Shown piece by piece: positions 26,990 to 35,642 of a DNA stretch of 64,000 nucleotides (its first letter is position 1; every line of letters begins with the position of its first letter). The stretch comes from Falsirhodobacter sp. 20TX0035 (GTDB lineage: Bacteria; Pseudomonadota; Alphaproteobacteria; Rhodobacterales; Rhodobacteraceae). Position numbers and translations under genes: made by a program. The notes below the pieces were generated by a model. The model was not told the origin of the DNA and did not search any database. It was given only the letters and a program-made list of their open reading frames with translations. The DNA is taken from positions 372,001 to 436,000 of the forward strand of contig NZ_JAQMHV010000001.1 in NCBI RefSeq assembly GCF_028307215.1, in the 5' to 3' direction.

Positions 26990-27814
26990 TTACGCCGATA
27001 GGGACATCGCGTCCCGCGACCAGTCCGGCTTCGTGGTCGGGGCGCCGAACAGATAGCCCTGCAGGCAGTCGATGCCGATCCCGCGCAGGAACTCCGCCTC
27101 GGCCACGGTTTCGACGGATTCGGCCACCGTCACCATCTCGAACTGCTGGGCGATGGATTGCAGCGCCCGCGTCAGCACCTGGTTGTCCGGGTCCCGCGCG
27201 ATGCCGCGGACGAACTGCCCGTCGATCTTCACCATGTCGAAGAAGAAGTCCTTGAAATAGCGGAAGGCCGTGAAGCCCGCGCCGAAGTCGTCCAGCGCAA
27301 AGGCGATGCCGTATTGCTGCAGTTCGTCCATGAACGACACCACCAGCTCCGGCACCAGCATGGCGGAGCTTTCGGTGATCTCCAGGATCAACCGCTCACC
27401 CACCGTGGCGTCGCGCTTCAGCCCGTGGCGCAGCGCCCGCATCCATGGGGCATAGCCCACGGACCGCGCGGACATGTTCACCGCCAGCCGCAGGGTCGGG
27501 TTCTGCGACAGCGTCCACAGGCCCGCCTCCAGCGCCGCGACGTCGATGCGCCGGCCAGTTTCCTGTTCCTCCACCGCCGCCATGAAATCCCGCGCCGGGA
27601 TCACCCGGCCCGTGGGGTCCAGAATGCGGATCAGCCCTTCGTGAAACGCCACCCGCGTCGGATCGGAGCCGAGCACGACCGGCTGGAAGGCCAGTTTCAC
27701 CCGCTTCTGATCCAGCGCCTGCGACACCATCGCCAACGTCTGCCGGTCGTTTTCCGAGATCGCGAATCCCAGAGGCGTGCCCTCGATCGCCGCCTTGCGC
27801 TTGTTCTCAGCCAT
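26990..27814 (-). CDS. EAL-domain cyclic-di-GMP phosphodiesterase
   Basis: 274-residue stand-alone EAL domain, predicted to hydrolyse c-di-GMP to pGpG. The signature is EGLIR in place of EALLR. The catalytic set otherwise appears complete: NMSAR, EITES, LDDFGAGFTAF, VKIDGQFVRG, AESVET and CLQGYLFG. Activity is therefore likely, with the Ala-to-Gly change at the signature. No GGDEF, PAS or membrane part is present. The ATG at 27814 follows GGAGAGGATTCG. It diverges from tag over 97 bp. Given the flagellar genes in the window, it may affect the motile/sessile switch, but that is inference. Confidence 0.9.
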   Translation of the reverse strand: MAENKRKAAIEGTPLGFAISENDRQTLAMVSQALDQKRVKLAFQPVVLGSDPTRVAFHEGLIRILDPTGRVIPARDFMAAVEEQETGRRIDVAALEAGLWTLSQNPTLRLAVNMSARSVGYAPWMRALRHGLKRDATVGERLILEITESSAMLVPELVVSFMDELQQYGIAFALDDFGAGFTAFRYFKDFFFDMVKIDGQFVRGIARDPDNQVLTRALQSIAQQFEMVTVAESVETVAEAEFLRGIGIDCLQGYLFGAPTTKPDWSRDAMSLSA

Positions 27815-27911
27815 CGAATCCTCTCCGAGTCCCACGCTGGACAACTTGGGGCATGCCTCGTAAACAAAAGCTGAAGATTTCGCATTTGCATCGAATTGGG
27901 CGGACCGGCAC

Positions 27912-28505
27912 ATGGACGGGCAGCGCTGCCACTGGTGCGGGACGGACCCCGTCTATGTCGCCTATCACGACACCGAATGGGGCATGCCCGACACCGATCC
28001 GCGCGTGTTGTGGGAAAAGCTGATCCTGGACGGGTTTCAGGCGGGGCTGTCTTGGATCACGATCCTGCGGCGGCGCGACGGGTTCCGCGCGGCCTTCGAA
28101 GGCTTCCACCCCGAAACCATCGCCGGATGGGGGGAAGCGGAGGTGACGCGCCTTCTGGCCGATCCGCGCATCATCCGCCACCGCGGCAAGATCGAGGCGA
28201 CGATCCTGAACGCCCGCGCCTATCTGGACATGCCCGACTTCGGCGCCTTCCTGTGGGATTACGTGGACGGCACGCCCCTTGTGAACGCGCCCGAAACCCC
28301 GGCCGACATTCCGGCGGCCACGGACCTGTCACACCGCATCTCGAAGGACCTGCGCAAGCGGGGGTTCCGCTTCTGCGGGCCGACGATCACCTACGCCTTC
28401 CTTCAGGCCTCGGGGCTGATCAACGACCATCTGGTCGGCTGCCCCGCCCGTGCGCGCTGCCTGTCAGCGGGACAGCGCATCCAGAACGGCCAGCGCGTCG
28501 GGTGA
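27912..28505 (+). CDS. tag: DNA-3-methyladenine glycosylase I
   Basis: Removes 3-methyladenine from alkylated DNA in base excision repair; 197 residues. The N-terminal CHWCGTDPVYVAYHDTEWG holds the first zinc ligands (Cys and His) and the C-terminal INDHLVGCPAR holds the second His and Cys. The helix-hairpin-helix fold region and the catalytic-pocket stretch LILDGFQAGLSWITIL are intact. Its last 42 bases overlap the convergent thioredoxin-like gene. Confidence 0.95.
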   Translation: MDGQRCHWCGTDPVYVAYHDTEWGMPDTDPRVLWEKLILDGFQAGLSWITILRRRDGFRAAFEGFHPETIAGWGEAEVTRLLADPRIIRHRGKIEATILNARAYLDMPDFGAFLWDYVDGTPLVNAPETPADIPAATDLSHRISKDLRKRGFRFCGPTITYAFLQASGLINDHLVGCPARARCLSAGQRIQNGQRVG

Positions 28506-28994
28506 ATCCCATTCGGCGTCGCCCGTCAGGCGGCCCACGATCTGTCCTTCGGGGTTCAGGATCAGCGTCACCGGCAGGCCGATCACGCCCACCTTGCGCG
28601 CCAGCGCCTGATCGGGATCGCGCAAGGCGGTCACGTGGGTGACGGACTGTTCGGCGAAGAACTGGCGGATCTTCGGCACCGGGTTGCGCCCCGTGGCCAC
28701 CGTCACCACCGCAAGGTCGGGACGCGCGGCCTGCAACCGGTCCAAGGATGGCATCTCCTTCCGGCAAGGTGGGCACCAGGTGGCCCAGAAGTTCAGCACC
28801 GTCCACTTGCCGGCCGGAAGGGCCTGCACCTCGTCCTCCAGCGTCAGAAGATCGGCGGCGGGCAAGGGTTTCGCCTCCTCGAAGGCCAGCTTGCGCATGT
28901 CGCCCGCCTGCACGGCCTGCGCCGCCGGCACATCGGCCATCGCCGTATTTGCGCCAAGCGCCAAGGCGGTATAGACGAACAGGACGCGCAGCAT
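28464..28994 (-). CDS. TlpA-like periplasmic thiol-disulfide oxidoreductase
   Basis: 176 residues with an N-terminal signal or anchor ([20 protein letters not shown]) and a thioredoxin fold containing [15 protein letters not shown]; the active site is CPPC and the cis-proline loop is [12 protein letters not shown]. Probable role: reduction of specific periplasmic disulfides, for example in cytochrome c or cytochrome oxidase maturation. The ATG at 28994 follows GGAGGTTCTG, so the longer start at 29027 is rejected. Only 23 bp separate it from argH, so the two divergent promoters must overlap the neighbouring genes or each other. Confidence 0.9.
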   Translation of the reverse strand: MLRVLFVYTALALGANTAMADVPAAQAVQAGDMRKLAFEEAKPLPAADLLTLEDEVQALPAGKWTVLNFWATWCPPCRKEMPSLDRLQAARPDLAVVTVATGRNPVPKIRQFFAEQSVTHVTALRDPDQALARKVGVIGLPVTLILNPEGQIVGRLTGDAEWDSPDALAVLDALSR

Positions 28995-29017
28995 CAGAAC
29001 CTCCGAAGGCTTTTTCC

Positions 29018-30418
29018 ATGACCGCATCCGATCAGTCCTCTGCCAACGCCATGTGGGGCGGGCGCTTTGCCGCCGGTCCGGACGCGATCATGACGGCGAT
29101 CAACGCCTCGATCGGGTTCGACCAGCGGATGGCGGCACAGGACATCGCCGGATCCCGGGCCCATGCGGCGATGCTCGCGGCACAGGGCATCATCACGGAT
29201 AGCGATGCGGAGGCGATCGGCCAAGGCCTTCTCACGGTGTTGTCAGAGATCGAGGGCGGCGCCTTCCCCTTCCGCGAGGATCTGGAGGACATCCACATGA
29301 ACGTGGAAGCCCGCCTGAAGGAGATCATCGGAGAGCCGGCCGGACGCCTGCACACCGCACGGTCGCGCAACGACCAGGTGGCCGTCGATTTCCGCATGTG
29401 GGTGCGCGACCAGTGCGACGCCGCCATCACCGGGATCGAGGCGCTGCTGCGCGCCTTCGTGGCCCAGGCCGAGGAGGGGGCCGACTGGGTCATGCCCGGC
29501 TTCACCCATCTGCAGACCGCGCAGCCCGTGACATGGGGCCACCACATGCTGGCCTATGCCGAGATGCTGGGCCGCGACCTGTCCCGCTTCCGCGACGCCC
29601 GCGCGCGGATGAACGAATGCCCGCTGGGGGCCGCCGCGCTGGCCGGCACCTCCTTCCCCATCGACCGTCATGCGACGGCCAAGGCTCTTGGCTTCGACCG
29701 GCCCACGGCCAACAGCCTCGACTCCGTGGCCGACCGCGATTTCGCGCTGGAGTTCCTGTCCGCCTCCGCCATCACCGCCATGCACCTGAGCCGCTTTGCC
29801 GAGGAGCTGGTGATCTGGTCCTCGGCCCAGTTCCGTTTCGTGCGCCTGTCGGACCGTTGGACGACCGGCAGTTCGATCATGCCGCAGAAGAAGAACCCGG
29901 ACGCGGCCGAGCTGCTGCGCGCCAAGATCGGGCGCATCCTCGGTGCAACGGTCGCCCTCTTCACCGTGATGAAGGGCCTGCCCCTGACCTATTCCAAGGA
30001 CATGCAGGAGGACAAGGAGCAGGTCTTCGACGCCGCCGACACCCTGATGCTGTGCCTGGCCGCGATGACGGGGATGGTGGGCGACATGCAGGCCAACACG
30101 GCGGAACTGAAAAGGGCCGCGGCCTCGGGCTTCTCCACCGCCACCGATCTGGCCGACTGGCTGGTGCGCGAACTGGGCCTGCCCTTCCGCGACGCCCACC
30201 ACGTCACCGGCACGCTGGTGGCGCGGGCCGAAGCCAAGGGCTGCGACCTGCCCGACCTGACGCTGGCCGACATGCAGGAGGTCCATGCCGGCATCCGGGC
30301 CGACGTGTTCGACGTTCTGGGCGTGGACAACTCCGTCCGTTCGCGGCAATCCTACGGGGGCACCGCGCCGGATCAGGTCCGCGCGCAGGTCGCCCGCTGG
30401 AAGGACATCCTCCGATGA
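29018..30418 (+). CDS. argH: Argininosuccinate lyase
   Basis: Last step of arginine synthesis: argininosuccinate to arginine and fumarate. 466 residues. The fumarase/aspartase signature [12 protein letters not shown] and the region [20 protein letters not shown] are present, as is [16 protein letters not shown]. The ATG at 29018 was chosen by family length (MWGGRFA begins about residue 12). It starts a compact run: argH, two tiny lipoproteins and lysA, all on the plus strand with gaps of 0-7 bp. Confidence 0.96.
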   Translation: MTASDQSSANAMWGGRFAAGPDAIMTAINASIGFDQRMAAQDIAGSRAHAAMLAAQGIITDSDAEAIGQGLLTVLSEIEGGAFPFREDLEDIHMNVEARLKEIIGEPAGRLHTARSRNDQVAVDFRMWVRDQCDAAITGIEALLRAFVAQAEEGADWVMPGFTHLQTAQPVTWGHHMLAYAEMLGRDLSRFRDARARMNECPLGAAALAGTSFPIDRHATAKALGFDRPTANSLDSVADRDFALEFLSASAITAMHLSRFAEELVIWSSAQFRFVRLSDRWTTGSSIMPQKKNPDAAELLRAKIGRILGATVALFTVMKGLPLTYSKDMQEDKEQVFDAADTLMLCLAAMTGMVGDMQANTAELKRAAASGFSTATDLADWLVRELGLPFRDAHHVTGTLVARAEAKGCDLPDLTLADMQEVHAGIRADVFDVLGVDNSVRSRQSYGGTAPDQVRAQVARWKDILR

Positions 30419-30570
30419 AACCCGTTGCCGTCCTTGCCCTGCTGCTGCTGGCCGCCTGCGATACGGGTCCGTATCTGAACGCGGGCATCGGCATCGGGCC
30501 GGGCGGCGTCTATGCCGCCCCTTCCGTCAGCGGCCGCATGGGCGGTGTCGGCGTGGCGGTCAGCCCCTGA
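30415..30570 (+). CDS. Tiny glycine-rich lipoprotein
   Basis: 51 residues. [15 protein letters not shown] is a lipoprotein signal with lipobox LAAC. The mature 37 residues are Gly-rich ([29 protein letters not shown]) and lack charged catalytic residues. Its ATG overlaps the argH stop (ATGA), a strong sign that it is translated. Function unknown. Confidence 0.7.
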   Translation: MKPVAVLALLLLAACDTGPYLNAGIGIGPGGVYAAPSVSGRMGGVGVAVSP

Positions 30571-30577
30571 GGTCTTC

Positions 30578-30721
30578 ATGAGCCACCCGATCCTTCTGGC
30601 CTGCCTGCTGGCCTTTGCCACCTTTGTCGCCCTGTCCGGCTGCGGCGTCGACGGCGAACCCGTCGCGCCCAACGGGACCGAGATTTTCCCTGCCGACACC
30701 CAGCCCGAGATCAACCGCTAA
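30578..30721 (+). CDS. LptM-like small lipoprotein immediately upstream of lysA
   Basis: 47 residues: a lipoprotein signal ending SGC, then GVDGEPVAPNGTEIFP. The pattern L-S/T-G-C-G-x-x-G followed by Pro residues, and the position directly before a diaminopimelate-pathway gene, match LptM (YifL), which in E. coli helps LptD mature. The stop codon ends at 30721 and lysA begins at 30722. The LptM assignment is inference from a very short match. Confidence 0.65.
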   Translation: MSHPILLACLLAFATFVALSGCGVDGEPVAPNGTEIFPADTQPEINR

Positions 30722-31987
30722 ATGGATCACTTCGCCTACCGCTCCGGCACGCTGCACGCCGAGGATGTGGCGCTGGCCGACATCGCCCGCGTCGTCGGCA
30801 CGCCCTTCTACTGCTATTCCACCGCCACGCTGACGCGCCACTACCGGCTGTTCACCGAAGCGCTGTCGCCGCTGCCGCATCTTGTGTGCTTTGCCATCAA
30901 GTCGCTGTCGAACGTGGCGGTGCTGAAGACGCTGGGCGATCTGGGCGCGGGCATGGACGTGGTGTCGGCCGGCGAATACCTGCGGGCCAAGGCCGCGGGC
31001 GTTCCGGGCGACCGGATCGTCTTTTCCGGCGTCGGCAAGACGCGCGAGGAGATGCGGATCGCGCTGGAAGGCGGCATCCGCCAGTTCAACGTGGAATCCG
31101 AGCCCGAGATGCGCGCCCTGTCCGAGGTCGCGGTGTCGCTGGGCAAGGTCGCCCCGATCACCATCCGCGTGAACCCCGACGTGGACGCCCGCACCCATGA
31201 AAAGATCGCGACCGGCAAGTCGGAAAACAAGTTCGGCATCCCCATCGCCCGCGCGTCCGAGGTGTATGCCGAAGCCGCCCGCCTGCCCGGTCTGGACGTG
31301 GTGGGCATCGACGTGCACATCGGCAGCCAGCTGACCGAGCTGGAGCCGTTCGAGCAGGCCTATCTCAAGGTCGCGGACCTGACCCGCCGCCTGCGCGCCG
31401 AAGGCCACGACATCCGCCGCTTGGATCTGGGCGGCGGCCTTGGCATCCCCTACGCCCGCGGGAACGAGGCGCCGCCCCTTCCCACCGACTACGGCGCGCT
31501 GATCAAGCGCACCGTGGGCGATCTGGGCTGCGAGATCGAGATCGAGCCGGGGCGCCTGATCTCGGGCAATTCCGGGGTTCTGGTCAGCCGCGTGATCTAC
31601 GTCAAGAACGGCGAGGGGCGGGATTTCCTGATCCTCGACGCCGCGATGAACGACCTTGTCCGCCCGTCCATGTACGGCGCGCATCACGACATCGTCGCGG
31701 TGGAGGAGCCGGTCGTGGGCGCCGACCAGCAGCCCTACGACGTGGTGGGCCCGGTCTGCGAAACCGGCGACACCTTTGCCAAGGCCCGCCCCCTGCCCGC
31801 GCTGGCCGAAGGGGATCTGGTCGCCTTCCGCTCGGCCGGGGCTTATGGCGCTGTGATGGCGTCCGAATACAACACCCGTCCCCTGATCCCCGAGGTTCTG
31901 GTGAAGGACGATCACTATGCCGTCATTCGCGCCCGTCCGACGTTTGACGAAATCCTTTCGCGCGATACCATACCGGACTGGCTGTAG
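30722..31987 (+). CDS. lysA: Diaminopimelate decarboxylase
   Basis: PLP enzyme converting meso-diaminopimelate to L-lysine; 421 residues. The Schiff-base lysine is in CFAIKSLSNVAVL. The PLP-phosphate glycine loop is LDLGGGLGIPY. The active-site segment EIEPGRLISGNSG and the C-terminal CETGDTFAK (Cys and Glu from the second subunit) are intact. Its start abuts the LptM-like stop with no gap. Confidence 0.96.
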   Translation: MDHFAYRSGTLHAEDVALADIARVVGTPFYCYSTATLTRHYRLFTEALSPLPHLVCFAIKSLSNVAVLKTLGDLGAGMDVVSAGEYLRAKAAGVPGDRIVFSGVGKTREEMRIALEGGIRQFNVESEPEMRALSEVAVSLGKVAPITIRVNPDVDARTHEKIATGKSENKFGIPIARASEVYAEAARLPGLDVVGIDVHIGSQLTELEPFEQAYLKVADLTRRLRAEGHDIRRLDLGGGLGIPYARGNEAPPLPTDYGALIKRTVGDLGCEIEIEPGRLISGNSGVLVSRVIYVKNGEGRDFLILDAAMNDLVRPSMYGAHHDIVAVEEPVVGADQQPYDVVGPVCETGDTFAKARPLPALAEGDLVAFRSAGAYGAVMASEYNTRPLIPEVLVKDDHYAVIRARPTFDEILSRDTIPDWL

Positions 31988-32011
31988 ATGCGGCCAGGCT
32001 AGGCAGGTGGG

Positions 32012-34414
32012 ATGTCCGACATTGATGCGACCCTCCGCCGGCTGCGGTGGCCGATCCGGCTGACCCTGGCGGGCCTTTGGGCCGAGCGGCTTTCACGGTC
32101 CTTCTGGCCGCTGTGGACGATTGCCCTCATCACCTTCGCCACCTTGGCCTTCGGCGTGCAGGACCGCCTGCCGCTGGAGGTGGTCTGGGGCTGGATGGTC
32201 GTCATCGTGGTGGGCGGGCTTGCGCTGCTGGTCCGCGGCCTGCGCCGTTTCCGCATCCCCCGCCGGGCCGAGGCGGTGGCCCGTCTGGACGCCTCCCTTC
32301 CCGGCCAGCCCATCGCCTCGCTGACCGACACGCAGGCCGTCGGCAGCACCGACCCCGCCTCCGCCGCCGTGTGGGAAGCGCATCGCCGCCGCATGGCCCA
32401 ACGGGCCGAGGGCGCGCGCCCTGTGGCCCCGAACCCCGACTTGGCCCGCCGCGATCCCTTCGCGCTGCGCTACGTCGCGCTGACGGCGCTGGTCGTGGCG
32501 CTGCTGTTCGGATCGGTCTGGCGGGTGGCCACCGTGGCGGGGCTTCCGGGCGGTTCGGTGGCGGCCACGGGGCCGATGTGGGAAGGCTGGATCCAGCCCC
32601 CCGCCCATACCGGCAAGCCCGCCCTGTATCTGAACGACCTGAACGGACCAATCACCGTGCCGGTGGGCAGCCGCGTCCTTTTGCGCCTTTACGGGGGGGT
32701 GGGCGATCTGACCGTGGCGGAAACCGTCTCGGCCCGCACGGAAGCCGCCACGGCGTCGGCCCCGCAGCAGGAGTTCGAGATCCGGCAGTCCGGAGTCCTG
32801 ACCGTTTCCGGCGACGGTGGGCGCGAATGGCCCGTTACGGCCACCCCCGACACGCCCCCCACGGTGTCCGGCACCGGCGATCTGACGCGCGAGGCCGACG
32901 GCAAGATGCGCCTGCCCTTCCAGGCCGCCGACGATTACGGTGTCACCGGCGGACAGGCCGAGATCGCGCTGGACCTGCCCGCCATCGAGCGCCGCTATGG
33001 GCTGGCGGCCGAGCCGGAGCCGCGCGATCCCATCCGCATCGACCTTCCCCTGCCCGTCACCGGCCAGCGGACGGAATTCTCCGACGTGCTGGTGCAGGAC
33101 CTGTCGCAGCATCCCTTCGCAAATCTTCCCGTCACCATCCGGCTGAGTGCGACCGACGCCGCAGGCCAGACGGGAACGGCGGAGCCAGTCCACACGACCC
33201 TGCCCGGCAAGCGCTTCTTCGACCCGCTGGCGGCAGCGCTGGTGGAGATGCGGCGCGATCTTCTGTGGTCGCGCGGCAACGCCCCCCGTGTGGACCAGGT
33301 GCTGCGCGCCATCACCCACCGGCCTGAGGGCCTTTTCCGCAACGACCGCGTCTTCCTGCGCCTGCGGGCCGTGATGCGCGACCTTGCGGCCGCGGGCACG
33401 GACCTGTCGGTGGAAATGCGGGACCGGATCGCGGAGGAGCTTTGGGCCATCGCCCTTCTGATCGAGGAGGGTGACGCGAATTCCGCCCGCGAACGGATGC
33501 AGCGCGCGCAGGACCGGCTGAGCCAGGCGATGCGCGACGGCGCCGACCCGGCCGAGATCGAGAGCCTGATGCAGGAGCTGCGCGAGGCGACTGACGACTA
33601 CATCCGCGAACTGGCCGAGAACGCCCGGCGCAACCCCGACCAGCAGCAGGCGCAGGGCGAAGGCCAAGAACTGACCGGCGACCAGTTGCAGCAGATGATG
33701 GACCAGATCCAGTCGCTGATGCAGCAGGGCCGCATGGCCGAGGCGCAGGCCCTGATGGACCAGCTGCGCCAGATGATGGACAACCTTCAGGTGACCGAGG
33801 GCGAAGGGGGCCAAGGCTCCGGCCCGCCGTCGATGCGCCAGTTGCAGGACACGCTGCGCGACCAGCAGGACCTGTCGGACGAAGGCTTCCAGGGGTTGCA
33901 GGAAGGTCAGCCCGACGTTCAGGGTCTGGCGGATCGTCAGCGGGAGTTGCGCGAACGCCTAGGGCAGCTGGGCGAGCTTCCGGGAGAGGGCACGGAACCG
34001 GGGCAGGAAGGCCAGCGGCAGATCGATCGCGCCGGCCGCGCGATGGAGGAAGCCGAACGCGCCCTGCGCGACGGTGACATGTCCGGCGCGCTGGACCGTC
34101 AGGCCGAAGCGATGGAGGCCCTGCGCGACGGGATGCGCCAGATGAACGAGGCGCTGGCCCGGGAACAGGGCGAACCGCAGGGGGGCGACCCCTCCGACCA
34201 GCAGGGCCGGAACGAAGGCGAGGGCCGCGATCCGCTGGGCCGCCCGCCGGGGGATTCGGCGCGGATCGGGTCGGACCGCAACCTCCTGAACGGCGAGGAT
34301 CAGGCCCGCCAGCGCGCCGAGGAACTTCTGGGCGAGATCCGCCGCCGCGCGGGCGAACAGCAGCGCCCCGCCGAGGAGCGCGACTACCTGCGCCGGCTTC
34401 TGGATTTCTTCTAG
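32012..34414 (+). CDS. TIGR02302/DUF4175-family large membrane protein
   Basis: 800 residues, conserved in alphaproteobacteria, function unknown. Two N-terminal membrane helices (about residues 30-47 and 55-73) and a third near 155-175 anchor a long, probably periplasmic, part. A beta-rich region (about 190-400) precedes a helical region. From about residue 545 the chain is dominated by Gln, Met, Glu and Asp with repeated QQMMDQIQSLMQQGRMAEAQ-like units, probably coiled coil. It ends in a conserved-looking ERDYLRRLLDFF. The stop shares the palindrome CTAG with the convergent zinc-ribbon gene. Confidence 0.85.
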   Translation: MSDIDATLRRLRWPIRLTLAGLWAERLSRSFWPLWTIALITFATLAFGVQDRLPLEVVWGWMVVIVVGGLALLVRGLRRFRIPRRAEAVARLDASLPGQPIASLTDTQAVGSTDPASAAVWEAHRRRMAQRAEGARPVAPNPDLARRDPFALRYVALTALVVALLFGSVWRVATVAGLPGGSVAATGPMWEGWIQPPAHTGKPALYLNDLNGPITVPVGSRVLLRLYGGVGDLTVAETVSARTEAATASAPQQEFEIRQSGVLTVSGDGGREWPVTATPDTPPTVSGTGDLTREADGKMRLPFQAADDYGVTGGQAEIALDLPAIERRYGLAAEPEPRDPIRIDLPLPVTGQRTEFSDVLVQDLSQHPFANLPVTIRLSATDAAGQTGTAEPVHTTLPGKRFFDPLAAALVEMRRDLLWSRGNAPRVDQVLRAITHRPEGLFRNDRVFLRLRAVMRDLAAAGTDLSVEMRDRIAEELWAIALLIEEGDANSARERMQRAQDRLSQAMRDGADPAEIESLMQELREATDDYIRELAENARRNPDQQQAQGEGQELTGDQLQQMMDQIQSLMQQGRMAEAQALMDQLRQMMDNLQVTEGEGGQGSGPPSMRQLQDTLRDQQDLSDEGFQGLQEGQPDVQGLADRQRELRERLGQLGELPGEGTEPGQEGQRQIDRAGRAMEEAERALRDGDMSGALDRQAEAMEALRDGMRQMNEALAREQGEPQGGDPSDQQGRNEGEGRDPLGRPPGDSARIGSDRNLLNGEDQARQRAEELLGEIRRRAGEQQRPAEERDYLRRLLDFF

Positions 34415-34884
34415 CGCACCTGCCGCAGCCAGTCATGGACCTGCAGGCGCAGGGCGTCCACGTGATCGGCATAGCGGTCCAGCGGCACCGCGAGCGCAGG
34501 CACCTCCCGCTCCAGCCTCGGGGCGGTGACGTAAAGCGCGGCCAGCAAGCCCAGCGGGACGATCGCCAGAAGAACCCCTGTCAGGAACCCGCGGCGCCGG
34601 CGCGCCGGTGCCGGGGCCGTCGGCGGAGGCACGCCGTCGCGGCGACGCTGCGCCGTCTCGCGCTCGGCCTCCTCGCGCAGGAAGGCGCGGAAATCCGCAG
34701 GCGCGGGCGGCGGCTGCACCGGCCGCGCAAGGGGACGGACAAGCTCAAGGGGCTTGGCCGCCGGGGGCCGGTCCTGGAACCAGCGGTGGCCGCAGGCGGA
34801 ACAGGTCACCTCGCGCCCGGCCCCGGGAATGGCGTCCGCCCCCACCTCGTATTGTGCGCCGCATCCCGGACAGCCAAGCCGCAT
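34411..34884 (-). CDS. MJ0042-type zinc-ribbon membrane protein
   Basis: 157 residues. The N-terminal MRLGCPGCGAQYEV followed by VTCSACGHRWF gives a four-cysteine zinc ribbon of the MJ0042 type. Then come a Pro/Arg-rich linker, one membrane helix (GFLTGVLLAIVPLGLLAALYV, about residues 100-120) and a short periplasmic tail. Such proteins are common next to ftsE in alphaproteobacteria; their role is unclear. The ATG at 34884 has GAAGGGA upstream. It diverges from ftsE. Confidence 0.8.
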   Translation of the reverse strand: MRLGCPGCGAQYEVGADAIPGAGREVTCSACGHRWFQDRPPAAKPLELVRPLARPVQPPPAPADFRAFLREEAERETAQRRRDGVPPPTAPAPARRRRGFLTGVLLAIVPLGLLAALYVTAPRLEREVPALAVPLDRYADHVDALRLQVHDWLRQVR

Positions 34885-34970
34885 CGTTTTTCCCTTCGCT
34901 TTCGGGTGTTGTAGCAATGACGGGAATGCTATCCAAGGCCGGAGCCGTCGCATCGCAACAGGGGAACAGG

Positions 34971-35642
34971 GTGATCGCCTTCGACAATGTCGCCTACAGC
35001 TACGGAGGGGCGGAACTGCTGTCCGGCGTCACGCTGGCCCTGCAGCCCGGGTCCTTCCATTTCCTGACCGGACCTTCGGGGGCGGGGAAATCCACCTTCC
35101 TGAAGCTGTGCCATGGGGAACTGCTGGCGACGCAAGGCACCGTCACGCTGTTCGACCGCGACATCCGCGGCGTGAACCGCGACGGGCTGGCACGGATGCG
35201 CCGCCGCGTGGGCATGGTGGAGCAGGACTGCCGCTTCCTCGACCATCTGCCCGTGGCCACCAACGTGACCCTGCCGCTGAGCGTGACAGGCCGCGAGGCC
35301 GATCCGCAGGACCTGTCGGACCTGCTGCACTGGGTGGGCCTGACGCGCCACGCGGGCGCCCTGCCCCCGCAGCTGTCGGGCGGCGAACGCCAGCGGGCGG
35401 CGCTGGCCCGCGCCATCATCATGTCTCCTGACCTTCTGCTGGCGGACGAACCCACGGGCAACCTCGACTGGGACATGTCCCTGCGCCTTCTGACCCTGCT
35501 GGTGGAGCTGAACCGCATGGGCAAGACCATCCTGATCGCCACCCATGACCTGCACCTGATCCGGGCCGCCAAGACGCAGGTCAACGCGCGCGTGCTGCGC
35601 ATCCGGGCCGGACGTCTGGAACTGGCGGGGGCGGACCTGTGA
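34971..35642 (+). CDS. ftsE: Cell division ATP-binding protein FtsE
   Basis: ATPase of the FtsEX complex that regulates periplasmic peptidoglycan hydrolases at the division site. 223 residues from GTG at 34971, which gives MIAFDNVAYSYGG, the family N-terminus, and has GGGGAACAG upstream. An in-frame ATG at 34917 would add 18 residues without homology. Walker A is GPSGAGKS, signature LSGGERQR, Walker B LLLADEPTGNLD. The last 4 bp overlap ftsX (GTGA). Confidence 0.93.
   Translation: MIAFDNVAYSYGGAELLSGVTLALQPGSFHFLTGPSGAGKSTFLKLCHGELLATQGTVTLFDRDIRGVNRDGLARMRRRVGMVEQDCRFLDHLPVATNVTLPLSVTGREADPQDLSDLLHWVGLTRHAGALPPQLSGGERQRAALARAIIMSPDLLLADEPTGNLDWDMSLRLLTLLVELNRMGKTILIATHDLHLIRAAKTQVNARVLRIRAGRLELAGADL

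Noticed and set aside
33640-34200. Tandem DNA repeat or microsatellite in the DUF4175 gene
   Set aside because: The Gln/Met repeats are imperfect at DNA level and in frame; this is protein composition rather than a repeat array.
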